DNA from: Siphonodentalium dalli
Lineage: Eukaryota > Mollusca > Scaphopoda > Gadilida > Siphonodentaliidae
Assembly (NCBI GenBank): GCA_032622095.1
Contig: CP136061.1
Span: 253,717,582 to 253,781,581, forward strand
Length of the DNA stretch: 64,000 nucleotides
Direction of reading: 5' to 3'
The notes beneath the pieces are model-generated. The model did not search any database and was not told the DNA's origin. It saw only the letters and a list, made by a program, of their open reading frames with translations. Shown piece after piece: positions 11,052-21,570 of this stretch. Each line of letters starts with the position of its first letter. Position 1 is the first letter of the stretch. Position numbers and translations under genes: made by a program.

Positions 11052-13417
11052 TGGCAAGCCTTTTTCACATTTTTGATTTATTTAGACTTAAGTCCAAATA
11101 TTTGGACTTAAGTCCAAATAATTGGACTTAAGTCAAAATGATTTGGACTTAAGTCCAATTAGTGAATTCATTTGGACTTAAGTCCAATTCATTTGGACTT
11201 AAGTCCAATTTATCTGGTTTAAAACGATAGTCCCCTTCTCTGTAATGGTAGGCCTATATTCCTGCAAGTCTTGATTGACAGTCAAACTCCATACAATTGC
11301 GTCCCTTTTGCCACGTGGCTTGTTTTCGGCATCATTGAAAAAGGTACGAACCCGAATTGGCATCTTAATAAATGCTAACTGCATGCATGAACGAAGTAGC
11401 ATTAATTCACGATTTGATTCAATTGTAATTTGACAACGTAACAACAACATATACGCTACAACTCGCAGTTTCGTTTATTGTGTTTACAAGAATTTCTCCC
11501 CATCAAGTGTCTTTTTTTTATCAGCCACTATTAGTTGAGAGAATATTTTATGGGTTTATTTCGTTATGACAGAAGGCAGAACACACGCTATATTGGAGCC
11601 TGCATATGCAACAGAACCTGTTCAATTAACAAACGAAGAACGTGCAACAGAACTTGTTCAATTAACAAACGGAGAAAATTGAATGCTGAAACCTGAAATT
11701 AGGGTTCAGGTCCCTATCTGTATAGTAGAGACTAAACCTAATTATGAAAGTTTTGTATTCATACGACTGCGAAATAGTCCGCTTTATATTATAATTATAT
11801 TTCTAAATTGTGCAGGAAAAATAGATCATAGCATGGTGTGATTTCTAATAAAATCTTATGATTCGCGTAAAGTTCTAAATAAAAAAACTACGAACATATA
11901 TATATAGCAGTCATGTGAATTTGGTTGTTTATGAATGAAAGTCTAAACTTGAAGTTGAGCAGTAGCCAGTAGCACTATAGCTAGTTGGCACTAGCACCGA
12001 TATCGATTATCGGTAGTGCAAATTCACCAGCTCACGGAATGAATAATATCGTATATTTTATAGTAACAAACTTCCAGTTGCTTAATCAAGTTACAGACTT
12101 CACAAACTGAACATTAAACAATTCTATTTGAGTGCTTGTTGTGGCGCATCATTTGATCTTTTAGAAAGAGGTCGCCGCCGGTTGCACGAAATACGTTGTG
12201 TATGTTGACGTTTCTAAGGACGCTGTCGCTAACAACGGAAACCAGCTGGGTGCATTCTAATGGTTCTGTATAACGTTGTTACCATCCAGTGACGTCACTC
12301 ACGAACTGCTGGAGGTCAAGTTGTGCTCGTATAACGCCATTTGAGTAACCTAAATCGGTCAAGGGGCTGAGAAATGGCATGAGTTCCCTATTTGAACCCA
12401 TCTGGACAGTGACCATTTTTGGATCGGGTGCCTTGGTGGCCACCCTATAATTAACACCCTTTGTTTCACATAAATATAAATATTTTTCGAATAAGGAATG
12501 GAAGTCACATTCGTGCCATGATTGGGGAGGGGAGGGGATGGTCACCGAAACTGATAGTGATACAAATATGTTTAGCGCTAGTTTCCACCAAATTCATACG
12601 TACGTTCTTCGTCAATGATACGATGAATCAAAGTAATTGGTTCTCAGTCTTAAATAGATAGGCTACGTACGCCCCTGTAAGTAGGGAAAGGACCATGCAT
12701 GCCCATTTGTCAAAAGTAAATACATTTATGGCATGTCCAGATAGGTCATCTAGTTCCTACTTAGCATTTGACTTAAGTCCAAATAATTTAACTTAAGTCC
12801 AATTATTTGGACTTAAGTCCAATTCCTCGCCGAATTCACAATTATGTGGTATTTGGACATAAGTCCAATTGGCTATTCTGATTTAAGTCCAATTATTTGG
12901 ACTTAAGTCCAATTCCTCACGGAATTCACAATTATGTGGCATTTGGACTTAAATTGTATTTGGACTTAAGTGAAAATAAGTGGACTTAAGTCCAATTCCT
13001 CGCCGAATTCACAATTATGTGGTATTTCGACTTAAGTCCAATTCGCTATTTGGACTTAAGTACAATTATTCATTCAATTCTGACATGACTGAATTACATG
13101 GCCATTATCCCACAACTCCGCCCTATGAGCAAAACCAGACCTGCTTAATATATGATGGGGGGGGTTTCTTATACAGTTGAATTGGACTTAAGTCCAAATG
13201 AATTGTACGTAAGTCCGAATACCACATAATTGTGAATTCGGCGATGAATTGGCCTTAAGTCCAAATAGATGAAAATATCAGTATTTACACTTAAGTGTCA
13301 TTCATTTTGACTTAAGTCCAATTCCTCGCCGAATTCACAATTATGTGGTATTTGGACTTAAGTCCAATTATTTTGACTTAAGTCCAAATAAATCGAAAAT
13401 GTGAAAACGGCTTGCCA
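11052..13417 (+). mobile_element. TA-target element B, palindrome-rich, both ends present
   Basis: Left terminus TGGCAAGCC-TTTTTCACATT and right terminus AATGTGAAAACGGCTTGCCA are inverted copies; TA flanks both (11,050-11,051 and 13,418-13,419), as in Tc1/mariner-like insertions. TTGGACTTAAGTCCAA and near-copies cluster at 11,085-11,210 and 12,770-13,395. The units on the right often come with CCGAATTCACAATTATGTGG. The interior 11,300-12,760 is non-repetitive and has no recognisable transposase, so it is non-autonomous or has captured foreign sequence. Confidence 0.75.
11566..11682 (+). CDS. Small ORF with an in-frame 12-residue duplication
   Basis: A 38-residue frame from ATG 11,566 to TGA 11,680, inside element B. 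It contains ATEPVQLTNEER followed at once by ATELVQLTNGEN, from a 36-bp tandem duplication. The duplication keeps frame, but a 36-bp repeat does so automatically. I recognise no family. It could be a captured exon or chance. Confidence 0.15.
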   Translation: MTEGRTHAILEPAYATEPVQLTNEERATELVQLTNGEN

Positions 13418-13419
13418 TA

Positions 13420-13760
13420 TTTTACAGGTAACTCACAGCTGTGTAATTTTTTCCCACCGACAATTACATCGTGATCTTTACTTTAGATATCATATCATGG
13501 ATTTACTATATGGCTTTTTAGAAAGACAGCCACCAGCAAATAACTGTCTATATCTGAGAATATTCACTCCATACCTGTTACCAATGACAATGTGGCCATA
13601 TATCCATGTTCAAATCCCAGCTGACCACGATATCTAAATACTGTCCACTTTTTAGTTGATTGCTCCCTCTTGAGTTGAGCAAACTGAGTAACACATTTGT
13701 GTGAATCGTGGTTACATATATGTTGCTATATTGTTGTTCATAATGTTTTACTATTATAAG
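13420..13760 (+). repeat. Family R repeat, copy 2 (fragment)
   Basis: Matches family R in the region GACAGCCACCAGCAAATAAC, CCATATATCCATGTTCAAAT, TTTTTAGTTGATTGCTCC and TTGCTATATTGTTGTTCATA, as seen at 16,890-17,135 and 51,270-51,500. Noncoding. Confidence 0.6.
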
Positions 13761-13844
13761 TTAATGTAGTGCATTGACGGTAACATGGTGTGACAATGCC
13801 GGCTTGGTGTTTATGTTCTACCGAGTCGCGAAATGACGTCACTG

Positions 13845-13957
13845 ATATTCTTTGTTATTCCATATAAGCCTCTGTCGTGGTGCCTGTAAGACACTGGGCA
13901 TAAAGGATTTCTTCCAATAAGATCATTATTACGACTATCGGGTGTCTTCCAATAAGA
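13845..13957 (+). repeat. Precursor-like copy of the 35-bp satellite unit
   Basis: GGATTTCTTCCAATAAGATC-ATTATTACGACTATCGGG, then a partial second unit (TGTCTTCCAATAAG). This is the unit tandemly repeated at 61.6-64.0 kb. Just before it, TGTCGTGGTGCCTGTAAGAC-ACTGGGCAT is one of several copies of a block that recurs at 14,765, 14,830 and 21,345. Confidence 0.6.
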
Positions 13958-14870
13958 AAACGGGATCCAAGTGGAAATGGAATTTAAATTTCATCCAATT
14001 CAAATGGAGCCTTTGTTGGTTCAGATAAAAATTCGGAGTTAGATACCCCCCCCCCCCCATATTAAATATAATATATCAACATCACTATCAGTACAGCAAC
14101 AACTTCGGTGGTACTGGCATCAACTATTAGCATCCAAAACATAACATATCCGATAATAGCATGAGCTAAAAATCATGCGTTTCACAACATACCTTAGCAA
14201 TTGATTTGAAATGAAAATAATTATTTCTAGCGGTCTAGCAAGTCAATCAGACATAGCATATATCTTTACAATCCAATCGAGTCAAGACTTGGCATGCTAG
14301 TCCCACGTGGTGCTTATGTTTGGGTTGTTATTGGAATAAAGGTACACACCTGTTCATTATCTACATGAAAACCACTAGTACTTAGCCAAATACTTGTAAC
14401 ATTACAGAGTGTGGATGATCCCTGATCGTAAAAGTTAAGGGGCAAACTAAGGAAGAAACTGAGTGGGGTGAAGTTATATGCTGGGAAGAAGAATGTACAG
14501 TTAGTGCATAGTACGTTCATGCATGCCATTGTCTGGATTCGGCACGTCTTGCTTCAAGCGTCAACTGAAAATTAGTACCGAAATTCGATACATAAAGAGA
14601 GAAAATAATAAGCATAGTTGTTTTGTGCATTATATCTAAACAGACCGATCTCTGAGCATTAGAAAACAACTTAATCAATCATCATACATCAATACACTAT
14701 AGCGGGACGAAATTAGCCTCATGCCTGGAATGATAATCCGAAAGTCACAGATATTCTGTTATTTCATATAATCCTGTGTCGTGGTGTATGCAAGACACTG
14801 GGCATCATTTAGCTATGTTATTCAATATAATCCAATATTGCGGTGTATGTAAGACACTGGACATCGGTTA
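13958..14870. other. Receptor 3' flank, noncoding
   Basis: Holds a C13 tract at about 14,047. From about 14,560 it is homologous to 21,130-21,400 (ACCGAAATTCGATACATAAA, CATCAATACACTATAGCGGG), showing that the receptor duplication included downstream DNA. Confidence 0.4.
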
Positions 14871-15070
14871 GTTTTGTTGAGGATGTGGTCCACTCATTGG
14901 TTGGTCACTTCTTGTTTACTAAACAAACAGTCATCGAGTGTGGACATCTTCATTTCAGAACACGGCATATCATAGTTCGGCTCTAAATTGCTTACCACTT
15001 ATAGCAAATGTAAGCAGTTATTAGCCCTGTGTGGTGTCACAAGAACAGCAGCAACAGAGGTCCCAGAGCG
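14871..15070 (-). pseudogene. Decayed receptor C-terminal fragment (TM7 region)
   Basis: Read on the minus strand, it translates to HRANNCLHLL then a stop, matching the RANNCLNVFTYV of the adjacent receptor. The DNA parallels the start of the neighbouring coding region (GCAGTTATTAGCCCTGT, TTGCTTACCACTTATA). It is a second, older copy of the receptor tail lying directly downstream of the first; indels and stops abolish the frame. Confidence 0.65.
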
Positions 15071-15090
15071 TACATTTGCTGCCTTGATTG

Positions 15091-16116
15091 CTATTGTTGT
15101 GGTCCACTTGCTGGTTGGGGTTGGTCTGTTTGTTGTGTTCTAATACTTAGAGACTCTACAGCTGTTGTGTGCCGACAGCTTTGTTTCAGAACGCGACAGA
15201 GTGCGGCTCTGAATTTATTACCACTTATAACATACGTGAACACATTCAAGCAGTTATTAGCCCTGTTCAGTGTAATAAGAACACCAGCAGCAGTGGTCTC
15301 GAAAAAACTTGAATCTGCTTTGCTGATTGCCATTGTTAAGACCAGTGGCGTGGTTGTCACCAGGAGCTGAAAACTCTTTGCTATTAGCATCAACGAAGTC
15401 GACGATATGGCTTTTTTCCCGTGTCTTCCTTGGTCGTAGCTCCCAGTGAAATATTTCAAGGCTCTTTTCGTTTTCCTGATATGGAAAATGAGCAGAGTGT
15501 TGCAGAATGCGATAATGGTGACTGGGAGCAATGAGTACTTGACAACGTCCAACCAATCCCAGACGTTCACTGCAAACCAAATATACCCTGTCGGTCCAGT
15601 AGGGACGCAATGATTTTAAGTACCCATTGATAATTGTAGTCCATATATAATGTGACAATTTGCCAGCAGACTTCCAATTACAACGAACACAATTCCACTA
15701 AAAACTGACTTATTGCTAGAAACGAAGGAGCTATTTATGTGACAACACACGTTTTTGGTTCGATCGACAGTCAGTATAACGAGGATCCAGACGCAGATAT
15801 CGGCAGCAGAATAGATAAGAAATATGTATACTTTACAAGATGCGTCACTCGCGTGAGTGATGTCCCAGTCGGCTATTCTGATGATCGCATTGCGTAGCAG
15901 AGTAGTGTACAGTACAATAAGGTCTGCTATCGCCAATGCCATAAACAACAATGCTGACCGTTTTATTCTTATCGTTGGACGGGTAAATACAATTAATATC
16001 AAAACATTCCCGATAGTTCCAACGCACAGAAGTAGTAATTGAATCATTCCAATAGTCATATCCCTGGTTTCGGTGACTGTATCATTATTTGTTAAATTCT
16101 CAGGGTATTGTTCCAT
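15091..16116 (-). pseudogene. Rhodopsin-type 7TM receptor with a single premature stop
   Basis: A class A G-protein-coupled receptor, a plasma-membrane sensor for an unknown ligand. From ATG at 16,116, the frame runs 166 residues to TAA at 15,616-15,618 and then continues in the same frame to 15,091, 341 positions in all. N-terminal glycosylation sites (NLT, NDT) precede TM1 with GN at 36-37. TM2 has LAIAD at 61-65, Cys94 starts TM3, DRT (118-120) replaces DRY, and TM4 is 139-157. After the stop come the loop-2 Cys (NHCVPTG), TM5, TM6 and TM7 with NCLNVFTY in place of NPxxY, then a Gln/Pro-rich tail. Intronless. The one TAA lies in extracellular loop 2. The simplest reading is a young pseudogene; assembly error or readthrough are alternatives. 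Resembles invertebrate orphan peptide-type receptors; subfamily not assigned. Confidence 0.8.
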
Positions 16117-16520
16117 TTCACAGTGGTTCGCCTATACCTATAACCGTTCGGTTATGTTGCGTCCACATGATGGCATACACCTTTCGAGTGGTGGTAATTA
16201 CTTTGGTGCGAAGCGATATTGAAATTCTCTGAATGAGAAATTCCAATTGTATAATGAAGTGCTATTGTTACATTCGAGAAACTGTGAGAAATCAATCTTT
16301 CAACTCACAGTAATGTCATTCAATTGTGAAATAATAAGTGCTGTTGCATATTCGACCGGATAATTCCGCCGCCATTTGTTTCATGATGTATTAGTCCCTG
16401 ATTGTGTATCTTAAATGTTTGTCTGAATTTCACTGTTTTCTTTCATTTGTCATAAGATGTCCTGTCCGATTTGGCACACTAAAAGCTCCATCTCGACGTT
16501 GTCGACAACCAAACTCAATT
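16117..16520. promoter_or_regulatory. Receptor upstream region, conserved between paralogues
   Basis: 16,185-16,215 (GAGTGGTGGTAATTACTTTG, GTGCGAAGCGATA) is alignable to 48,360-48,395 upstream of the second receptor. The shared stretch starts at the ATG and extends about 120 bp, so it marks the duplicated unit and may hold the promoter. No TATA or other defined element is certain. Confidence 0.35.
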
Positions 16521-16544
16521 ACGATCGGACCCTTTAGACGGGAG

Positions 16545-17603
16545 GGTTTGATGGTCAGCCTTACCTAGATATATATACTGAGGAAGTTTTAACATATTGT
16601 CAGCCTTATATGGATATATAAAGAGGAAGTTTTAACATGTTGTCAGCCTTAAAAAATTCCAACGACCGTCTCTTAAAAGAGCAACTATTTAACTCGCGCA
16701 AAGAGAATAAATAATAAAGAGCGTTTTCGACGTATTATTTATGGCTGGTTGTGTGATTTTGGCGATGCCTGCGAATGATGTTGATTTGATGTATTGTATA
16801 CTATCACAGTAGGCGGACACATAGCCATGATAATACTATATTATTGGAAAGTTAATGTTTCTTTGTTCAACAAATGTCTTAATTGTTTTAATTAACAAAG
16901 ACAGCCACTCACAAATAATTTTCTTAATCTGAGAATGTTCACTGCATACCTGTTGATAAATGAACATTTGGCCATATATCCATATTCAAATCACAGCTAA
17001 TCATTCTTTATAATACTGGCCATTTTCTATTGATTGCTCACTCATTGAGTTGACCAAACTGAATAAATCATTTGTGTGCATTGTGGTGATATATGTGTTG
17101 CTGTATTGTTGTTCATAATGTTGTAATATATCATATGTGGGTATGATGTCATATCATTCAGTTAAAGAGTTATCGCAAAACTATGACAGTAATGAAGCTT
17201 CATCGCATAGACCCAAGACAGTCAGCTAGTTTGGTGATTGGATTATTATGTGAAATTATTAACAATTTTAACAGTTCTTGGTACAAAGAAAGAAAATTCA
17301 GATTCTATATAAAATGAAGATGAGGGTATGTACATTTTTTCGACACATAGATCCAGAAATTTTTATTTTTTTAAATCTCTAGCAAATGTACGCAAAACGT
17401 GAGTCTAGCCTTAGAGATACGGATGTCGTTCGCGGTGTATTGCTGTTAAAATAGTCACATTCGTTAATAACGCCATACACATAAAGAATATTAAAATTGT
17501 CACATTCGTTAGTAACGCCATACACATAAAGAATATTAAAATAGTCACATTCGTTAGTAACGCCATACACATAAAGAATATTAAAATATAGGCAGACTTG
17601 GTT
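16545..17603 (+). repeat. Family R repeat, copy 3 (fullest copy)
   Basis: Order of modules: GTCAGCCTTACCTAGATATA/AGAGGAAGTTTTAACAT blocks; GGCGATGCCTGCGAATGATG; one unit like the 26-bp satellite (TATCACAGTAGGCGGA, 16,802-16,817); one unit like the 49.9-kb satellite (GCCATGATAATACTATATTA, 16,823-16,856); a long middle part; three 45-bp units (17,454-17,588); then ATAGGCAGACTTGGTTC. The LINE is inserted at about 17,604; the copy at 51.9 kb continues past this point without it. Noncoding. Confidence 0.7.
17454..17588 (-). repeat. 45-bp tandem repeat, three units
   Basis: Units begin at 17,454, 17,499 and 17,544 with GTCACATTCGTTAGTAACGC and differ at a few positions. Because 45 is a multiple of three, the minus strand is open through all three and would give a 15-residue repeat (NILYVYGVTNECDYF). 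The copy of family R at 51,840 has one diverged unit, so this is a local expansion. I do not regard the 75-codon minus-strand frame at 17,379-17,606 as a gene. Confidence 0.8.
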
Positions 17604-17859
17604 CATATATATATATATATCTTTATTTCCTCCTCATGGGAGATCATTGATACATATACAATTAAATCACACACAGACAAATATATCAACGAAACATAGC
17701 AATATAAGCACATAGGACATAATGAAATAATAAAAATATAGCAATACTCTAAATCGAGCAATTCTTACTTCAAAGGGTGTCTGACATAGTCACACACGAA
17801 TTCGTACATCCCATCTCTATGTCTCTCCCTCTCTCCGTCTCTCCCCTCTCTATATATAC

Positions 17860-18022
17860 ATATACACTTCTATACGCATATATACATACACACATACATA
17901 CATATACATATACACACATACATACACACACACACACACACACATATATATACATGCATCAACATATAAGCACATATACACATACAAACACACCCGTATA
18001 CACACACGCACCCTCACATATA
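17860..18022. repeat. (CA)n/(TA)n microsatellite in LINE tail
   Basis: Runs of ACACAC and ATATAC with a CACACACACACACACACA core near 17,925-17,943. Frames on both strands translate only to low-complexity Tyr-Thr-His or Val-Cys runs. Confidence 0.85.
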
Positions 18023-18662
18023 TAGCTATCGAATGTATGGGTGCTACTCCGGTCTAGCACAGACTAGGCCAAGATGCCAAGATGATACCATGATAACGTA
18101 TCCAATCGGAGTGCAAGCAAAAACCAAGACATACATAATCAGATTCGGAAATTTACACACAAGTATGTTAAGGATACAATGCAATTAGAACATTGGCACA
18201 GTCGTGATCGATTACATACACATATGAGCTTACGCGAACCTATTATGCATGATCTACATGCACATAGACATAAAATGCGTGTCAATGTAAATGTAAACCA
18301 AGCACTATAGGGTAAATGTATCGCCGAAAACAACCTCAATTTTCAGCGACCATTTAGTCACATGAGTGTGTGGTGTTAGCGAATAACGCCCATCCGAACA
18401 TAGCTGTAACATGCATGTATATTTCCTTTATTTGTATAATGAAATATGTCAACCTTTACGGACATGCTGGGGTTGATAATGTCGCTTAATTCGTCGTATT
18501 CTCAGATAATGTTATTAAGTCAACATAACGTTTCCATAGATCAGCCGACTTTTTAACAAAACAATTAGTTGGGTCCTCTGTATATTCCAGTGGAATCGTC
18601 ATGAAGTCTGATAATCCAGAAAGAAAAAGTCGAGATTTAGATTCTGGACTCAGTTTATCGAA

Positions 18663-20399
18663 TTATAGGTAGAATTCAATATCAAAGTTGTTCAAAATGT
18701 CGAATTCCATAAGATTCCTATCCGATGTTATTGACGTGCATTCACATATGGTATGTTTAACCACGTCGCTGTGTTCGTGATTGCAGAGAGGACATACCTG
18801 TTTCTCACCAGGTAACATGGCCATAAGGCGAGCAACAAGCCTGTACGATGATTTATATTTTGGGAAGCATCGACATTTTCCCCAAAGGTGAGACATGGTT
18901 AATTCTGATTGTATGGCAGCGAATCGAGCAAGTCTACTGTCGCCATTTATAATTGCTGTCCACTCTTCAGAACACCCGATTTTCCATTTGTCTTTCAATA
19001 CATTTTTCCATGTTAGTTTATTCGGGAATTCGTGTAAATCAATATAAGTGATCAGGTAGTCGACCATGTTATATTTCTGGAGTGTTGTAATCATGTCAGC
19101 TATGAAATTATTTTCACTTATCTCTGATCACCCCACGACATATTGATACAAACGGGCTAAGAAAACAGATTTAACAGTTTTGTTTAGCGACAGATTACAT
19201 AGCGAGCCAAAGAATGAGAGTTTGCGTTTATCGATTAAAGACATGAGTGGAGGCAGACCGACTAACCCCAGTGCTATTTCTGTCTTCGTGCGTGTGTGTA
19301 GACCCTGGAAAAATTTAACGCAAAATCGGTGTGTTCTTTCTAGACGACCACGGTTATTCTGGCACAAATTCCAAAGTAATTCAGAACCGTACAATCCCCT
19401 CGGAAGTACCACAGACGAGTAGATAATCGAACAACTCTTTGGAGTTATACCACCCGGGTGAATACCAGCATTTGTGAGCATCATAAATGTACTTCTAGTT
19501 TTTTCGCAAATATTTTCAACAAAGGCACCGTTGAAATCGTATTTATCGAGTGGTATCCCCAAATGAGTTGTTCGCGTATCCTCCTTGATCTGAGATTCCC
19601 CTAGATTCCATGTGCGATTTTGACGAGTATAATTCGATTTTGTCTCATTAAAAACAATTATACAGCATTTATTGGGGTTATATCTGTACCTCCATGTGTT
19701 ACTGTAAGAAACGCATATTTCACAAAGTTTTTGTAATCCATTTTTACTGAGAGACAATAACACCATATCGTCCGCGAGTGTTGGGCTGGTGCAATTTATG
19801 CCCAGCATTTGTAATCCATATCCTGAGATGGCTAGTTGATTGATCAATTCATCTACGTAAATCATATAGTAAAATGGCGATAATATGCTTCCTTGTCTAG
19901 CTCCCTGTAATACTTTAAACCACTGAGAAGAGGTATGTTGGTATCGAACTGAACATGATACATTTGTCAAAAGGTTGTATAATAATATGAAGAAATGTCC
20001 GTGTACCCCGCGTTCGTAAAGTTTGTACAATATACCATTTACCCAGACGGTGTCAAAGGCCTTCCAAACATCGAGAAAACACGAATACAATTTTTGTTTG
20101 CTTTCGGATACGTATGAAATGCATTCTCTCATCAAGTAGGAGGTCATGTTAGCACTTACTCCTTTTTGGAAACCGTGCTGCAATGGGTTAACTTCGAGTA
20201 AGTATGGTGTATATCGCTCTAATCGGGTCTGGATTATTTTGTAAAGCACAGGCATCAATGTGATGGCTCTATAACTATCGTAATCTGTTTTTGGTTTGGA
20301 CCCTCCTTTATATAAAGTAATAATAACACCGCGCTTCATACGTTCAGGGACTGTCTGTTCTGTAATAATATCAGTAAGTAGGTCTGACACCGCCTGCAT
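18663..20399 (-). pseudogene. LINE ORF2 reverse transcriptase, one in-frame stop
   Basis: Copies the LINE RNA into DNA at a nicked target. The frame from 20,399 covers the RT domain: fingers GVIITLYKGGSKPK (24-37) and YDSYRAITLMPVLYKI; palm Asp110/Asp116 in CFLDVWKAFDTVW; QGARQGSILSP (165-175); catalytic TLADD (207-211), with Leu where most elements have Tyr or Phe. TGA at 19,128-19,130 interrupts it (VVG then stop), and the same frame continues to 18,663. The last part holds LTMSHLWGKCRC and a zinc-finger motif CPLCNHEHSDVVKHTICEC (C-x2-C-x9-H-x4-C), as in I/R1/Jockey-type ORF2. The endonuclease and the N-terminus are missing by truncation. Apart from the stop it is well kept, suggesting a fairly recent insertion. 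Confidence 0.85.
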
Positions 20400-20410
20400 T
20401 AATGCAGGGC

Positions 20411-21129
20411 CATCTTCCTGGAGAACAAATACATGGAGTTACACCAAATTAATTTACATATCACAGGAAATAATGGTTGTAACAAGACACGCGCACACAC
20501 AAGATTTAGTTTGAGTAGGATTCAACACAATATTTAGTTGAAGTCCACCGACTAAACGTTGGGTTGATATCTTAACTAAATCGGTCGAGTTGAGAAATTA
20601 CTAAATGTGTGACTAAATATTTAGTTAAAGTCCACCGACTAAATGTTAGTTAAATCTAACTAAATCGTTGGGTTAAAATATTTTGTTGCCAATAACTAAA
20701 TTTACAGTTGGTTTCCCACCCATTTAGTTGAGTATTCAACCTCTATATAGTTGATTCTTAACACAGGGCTGTGTTTAAATGGTCAACTAAGTGGAGTTCA
20801 GTTAGAAAATCAACTATAATGAGGTTAAATTTTACTAAAAAAAAATGATTTACTATAAACTATATGTTTTTGTTAATTTCAATAAGAATGGGTTAATATT
20901 AGATAAAAAGTACAATGTGGTCGGATATACTTTAATCCCAGAATACATTGGTCACCGGGTTGATAGCCGGGGCCACAATGTAGTCACAAACATAATGACC
21001 GACCATACAGTCGTATATAACACAATATATATATTACACAATGTTCTAAAAATAGCAAACATGTATAGTACGTGTTTCAATGACATTGTCTCGATTTGAC
21101 AAGTCTTGATTGAACAATCAGTTCGTATC
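20411..21129. repeat. Cluster of short TTTAGTT-type inverted motifs
   Basis: 20,530-20,840 repeats TATTTAGTTGAAGTCCACCG and CGACTAAATGTTAGTTAAAT with complementary CTAAATATTTAG and AACTAAAT motifs, likely a foldback-type element. 20,850-21,129 shows nothing recognisable. Confidence 0.45.
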
Positions 21130-21399
21130 TCACTGAACACTGATACCGAAATTCGATAGATAAAGAAAAACATAATAACCAATGTTGTCATGTCCATTAC
21201 ATCTGGACAGACAACATGGCCTTGGAACACCACCTCATTATCATCATCATCATATATCAATACACCAGCGGAACAAACATAATCTTGGGTTTGAAATGAC
21301 AATCCAAAAGTCAAAGCTCTTCTATAATATTCCATATATACCTCTCGTATGGTCTATGCATGACACTGTTCATCGTTTTGTTTTGTTGTCGGACTCCGT
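21130..21399. repeat. Receptor 3' flank, second copy
   Basis: Aligns with 14,560-14,870 (ACCGAAATTCGATAGATAAA; CATATATCAATACACCAGCG; TGCATGACACTGTTCATCG). Shows that both receptors derive from one duplicated block that included downstream DNA. Noncoding. Confidence 0.6.
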
Positions 21400-21560
21400 G
21401 ATGTGGATGTGATTCACTCCTTGATTGGTCCGTTTGTTGTTTGATAATACACAGATTTATCGAGTGTGGACATCTTTCAGAACATGCATTAGATCGAACA
21501 AATGTATCCAGTTATTAGCGTTGTCCATATAAACATCTGGGATAGTATATTCTTCACACT
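21400..21560 (-). pseudogene. Decayed receptor tail downstream of second receptor
   Basis: GTGTGGACATCTTTCAGAAC and CAGTTATTAGCGTTGTCC match the relic at 14,871-15,070 and, more weakly, the receptor 3' coding DNA. It is even more decayed, with no readable frame beyond a few residues. Its presence beside both receptors dates the relic before their duplication. Confidence 0.5.
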
Positions 21561-21570
21561 TGGTATCATA

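Larger units (their letters stand above)
17604..20410 (-). mobile_element. 5'-truncated LINE, minus strand
   Basis: On the minus strand the element has ORF2 (20,399-18,663), an untranslated tail of about 1 kb and a 3' end GGAGGAAATAAAG followed by (AT)n at 17,604-17,621. The tail includes an expanded CA/TA microsatellite (17,880-18,010). It is inserted in family R copy 3; the sequence at 51,890-51,905 shows the target without it. Upstream of ORF2 the element ends near 20,410, giving a typical 5' truncation. Confidence 0.75.

Noticed and set aside
12279-12545. 88-codon minus-strand ORF in element B
   Set aside because: No recognisable motif; could be captured sequence, but nothing supports expression.
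17777-18025. ORFs in the CA/TA microsatellite
   Set aside because: Low-complexity translation on both strands.
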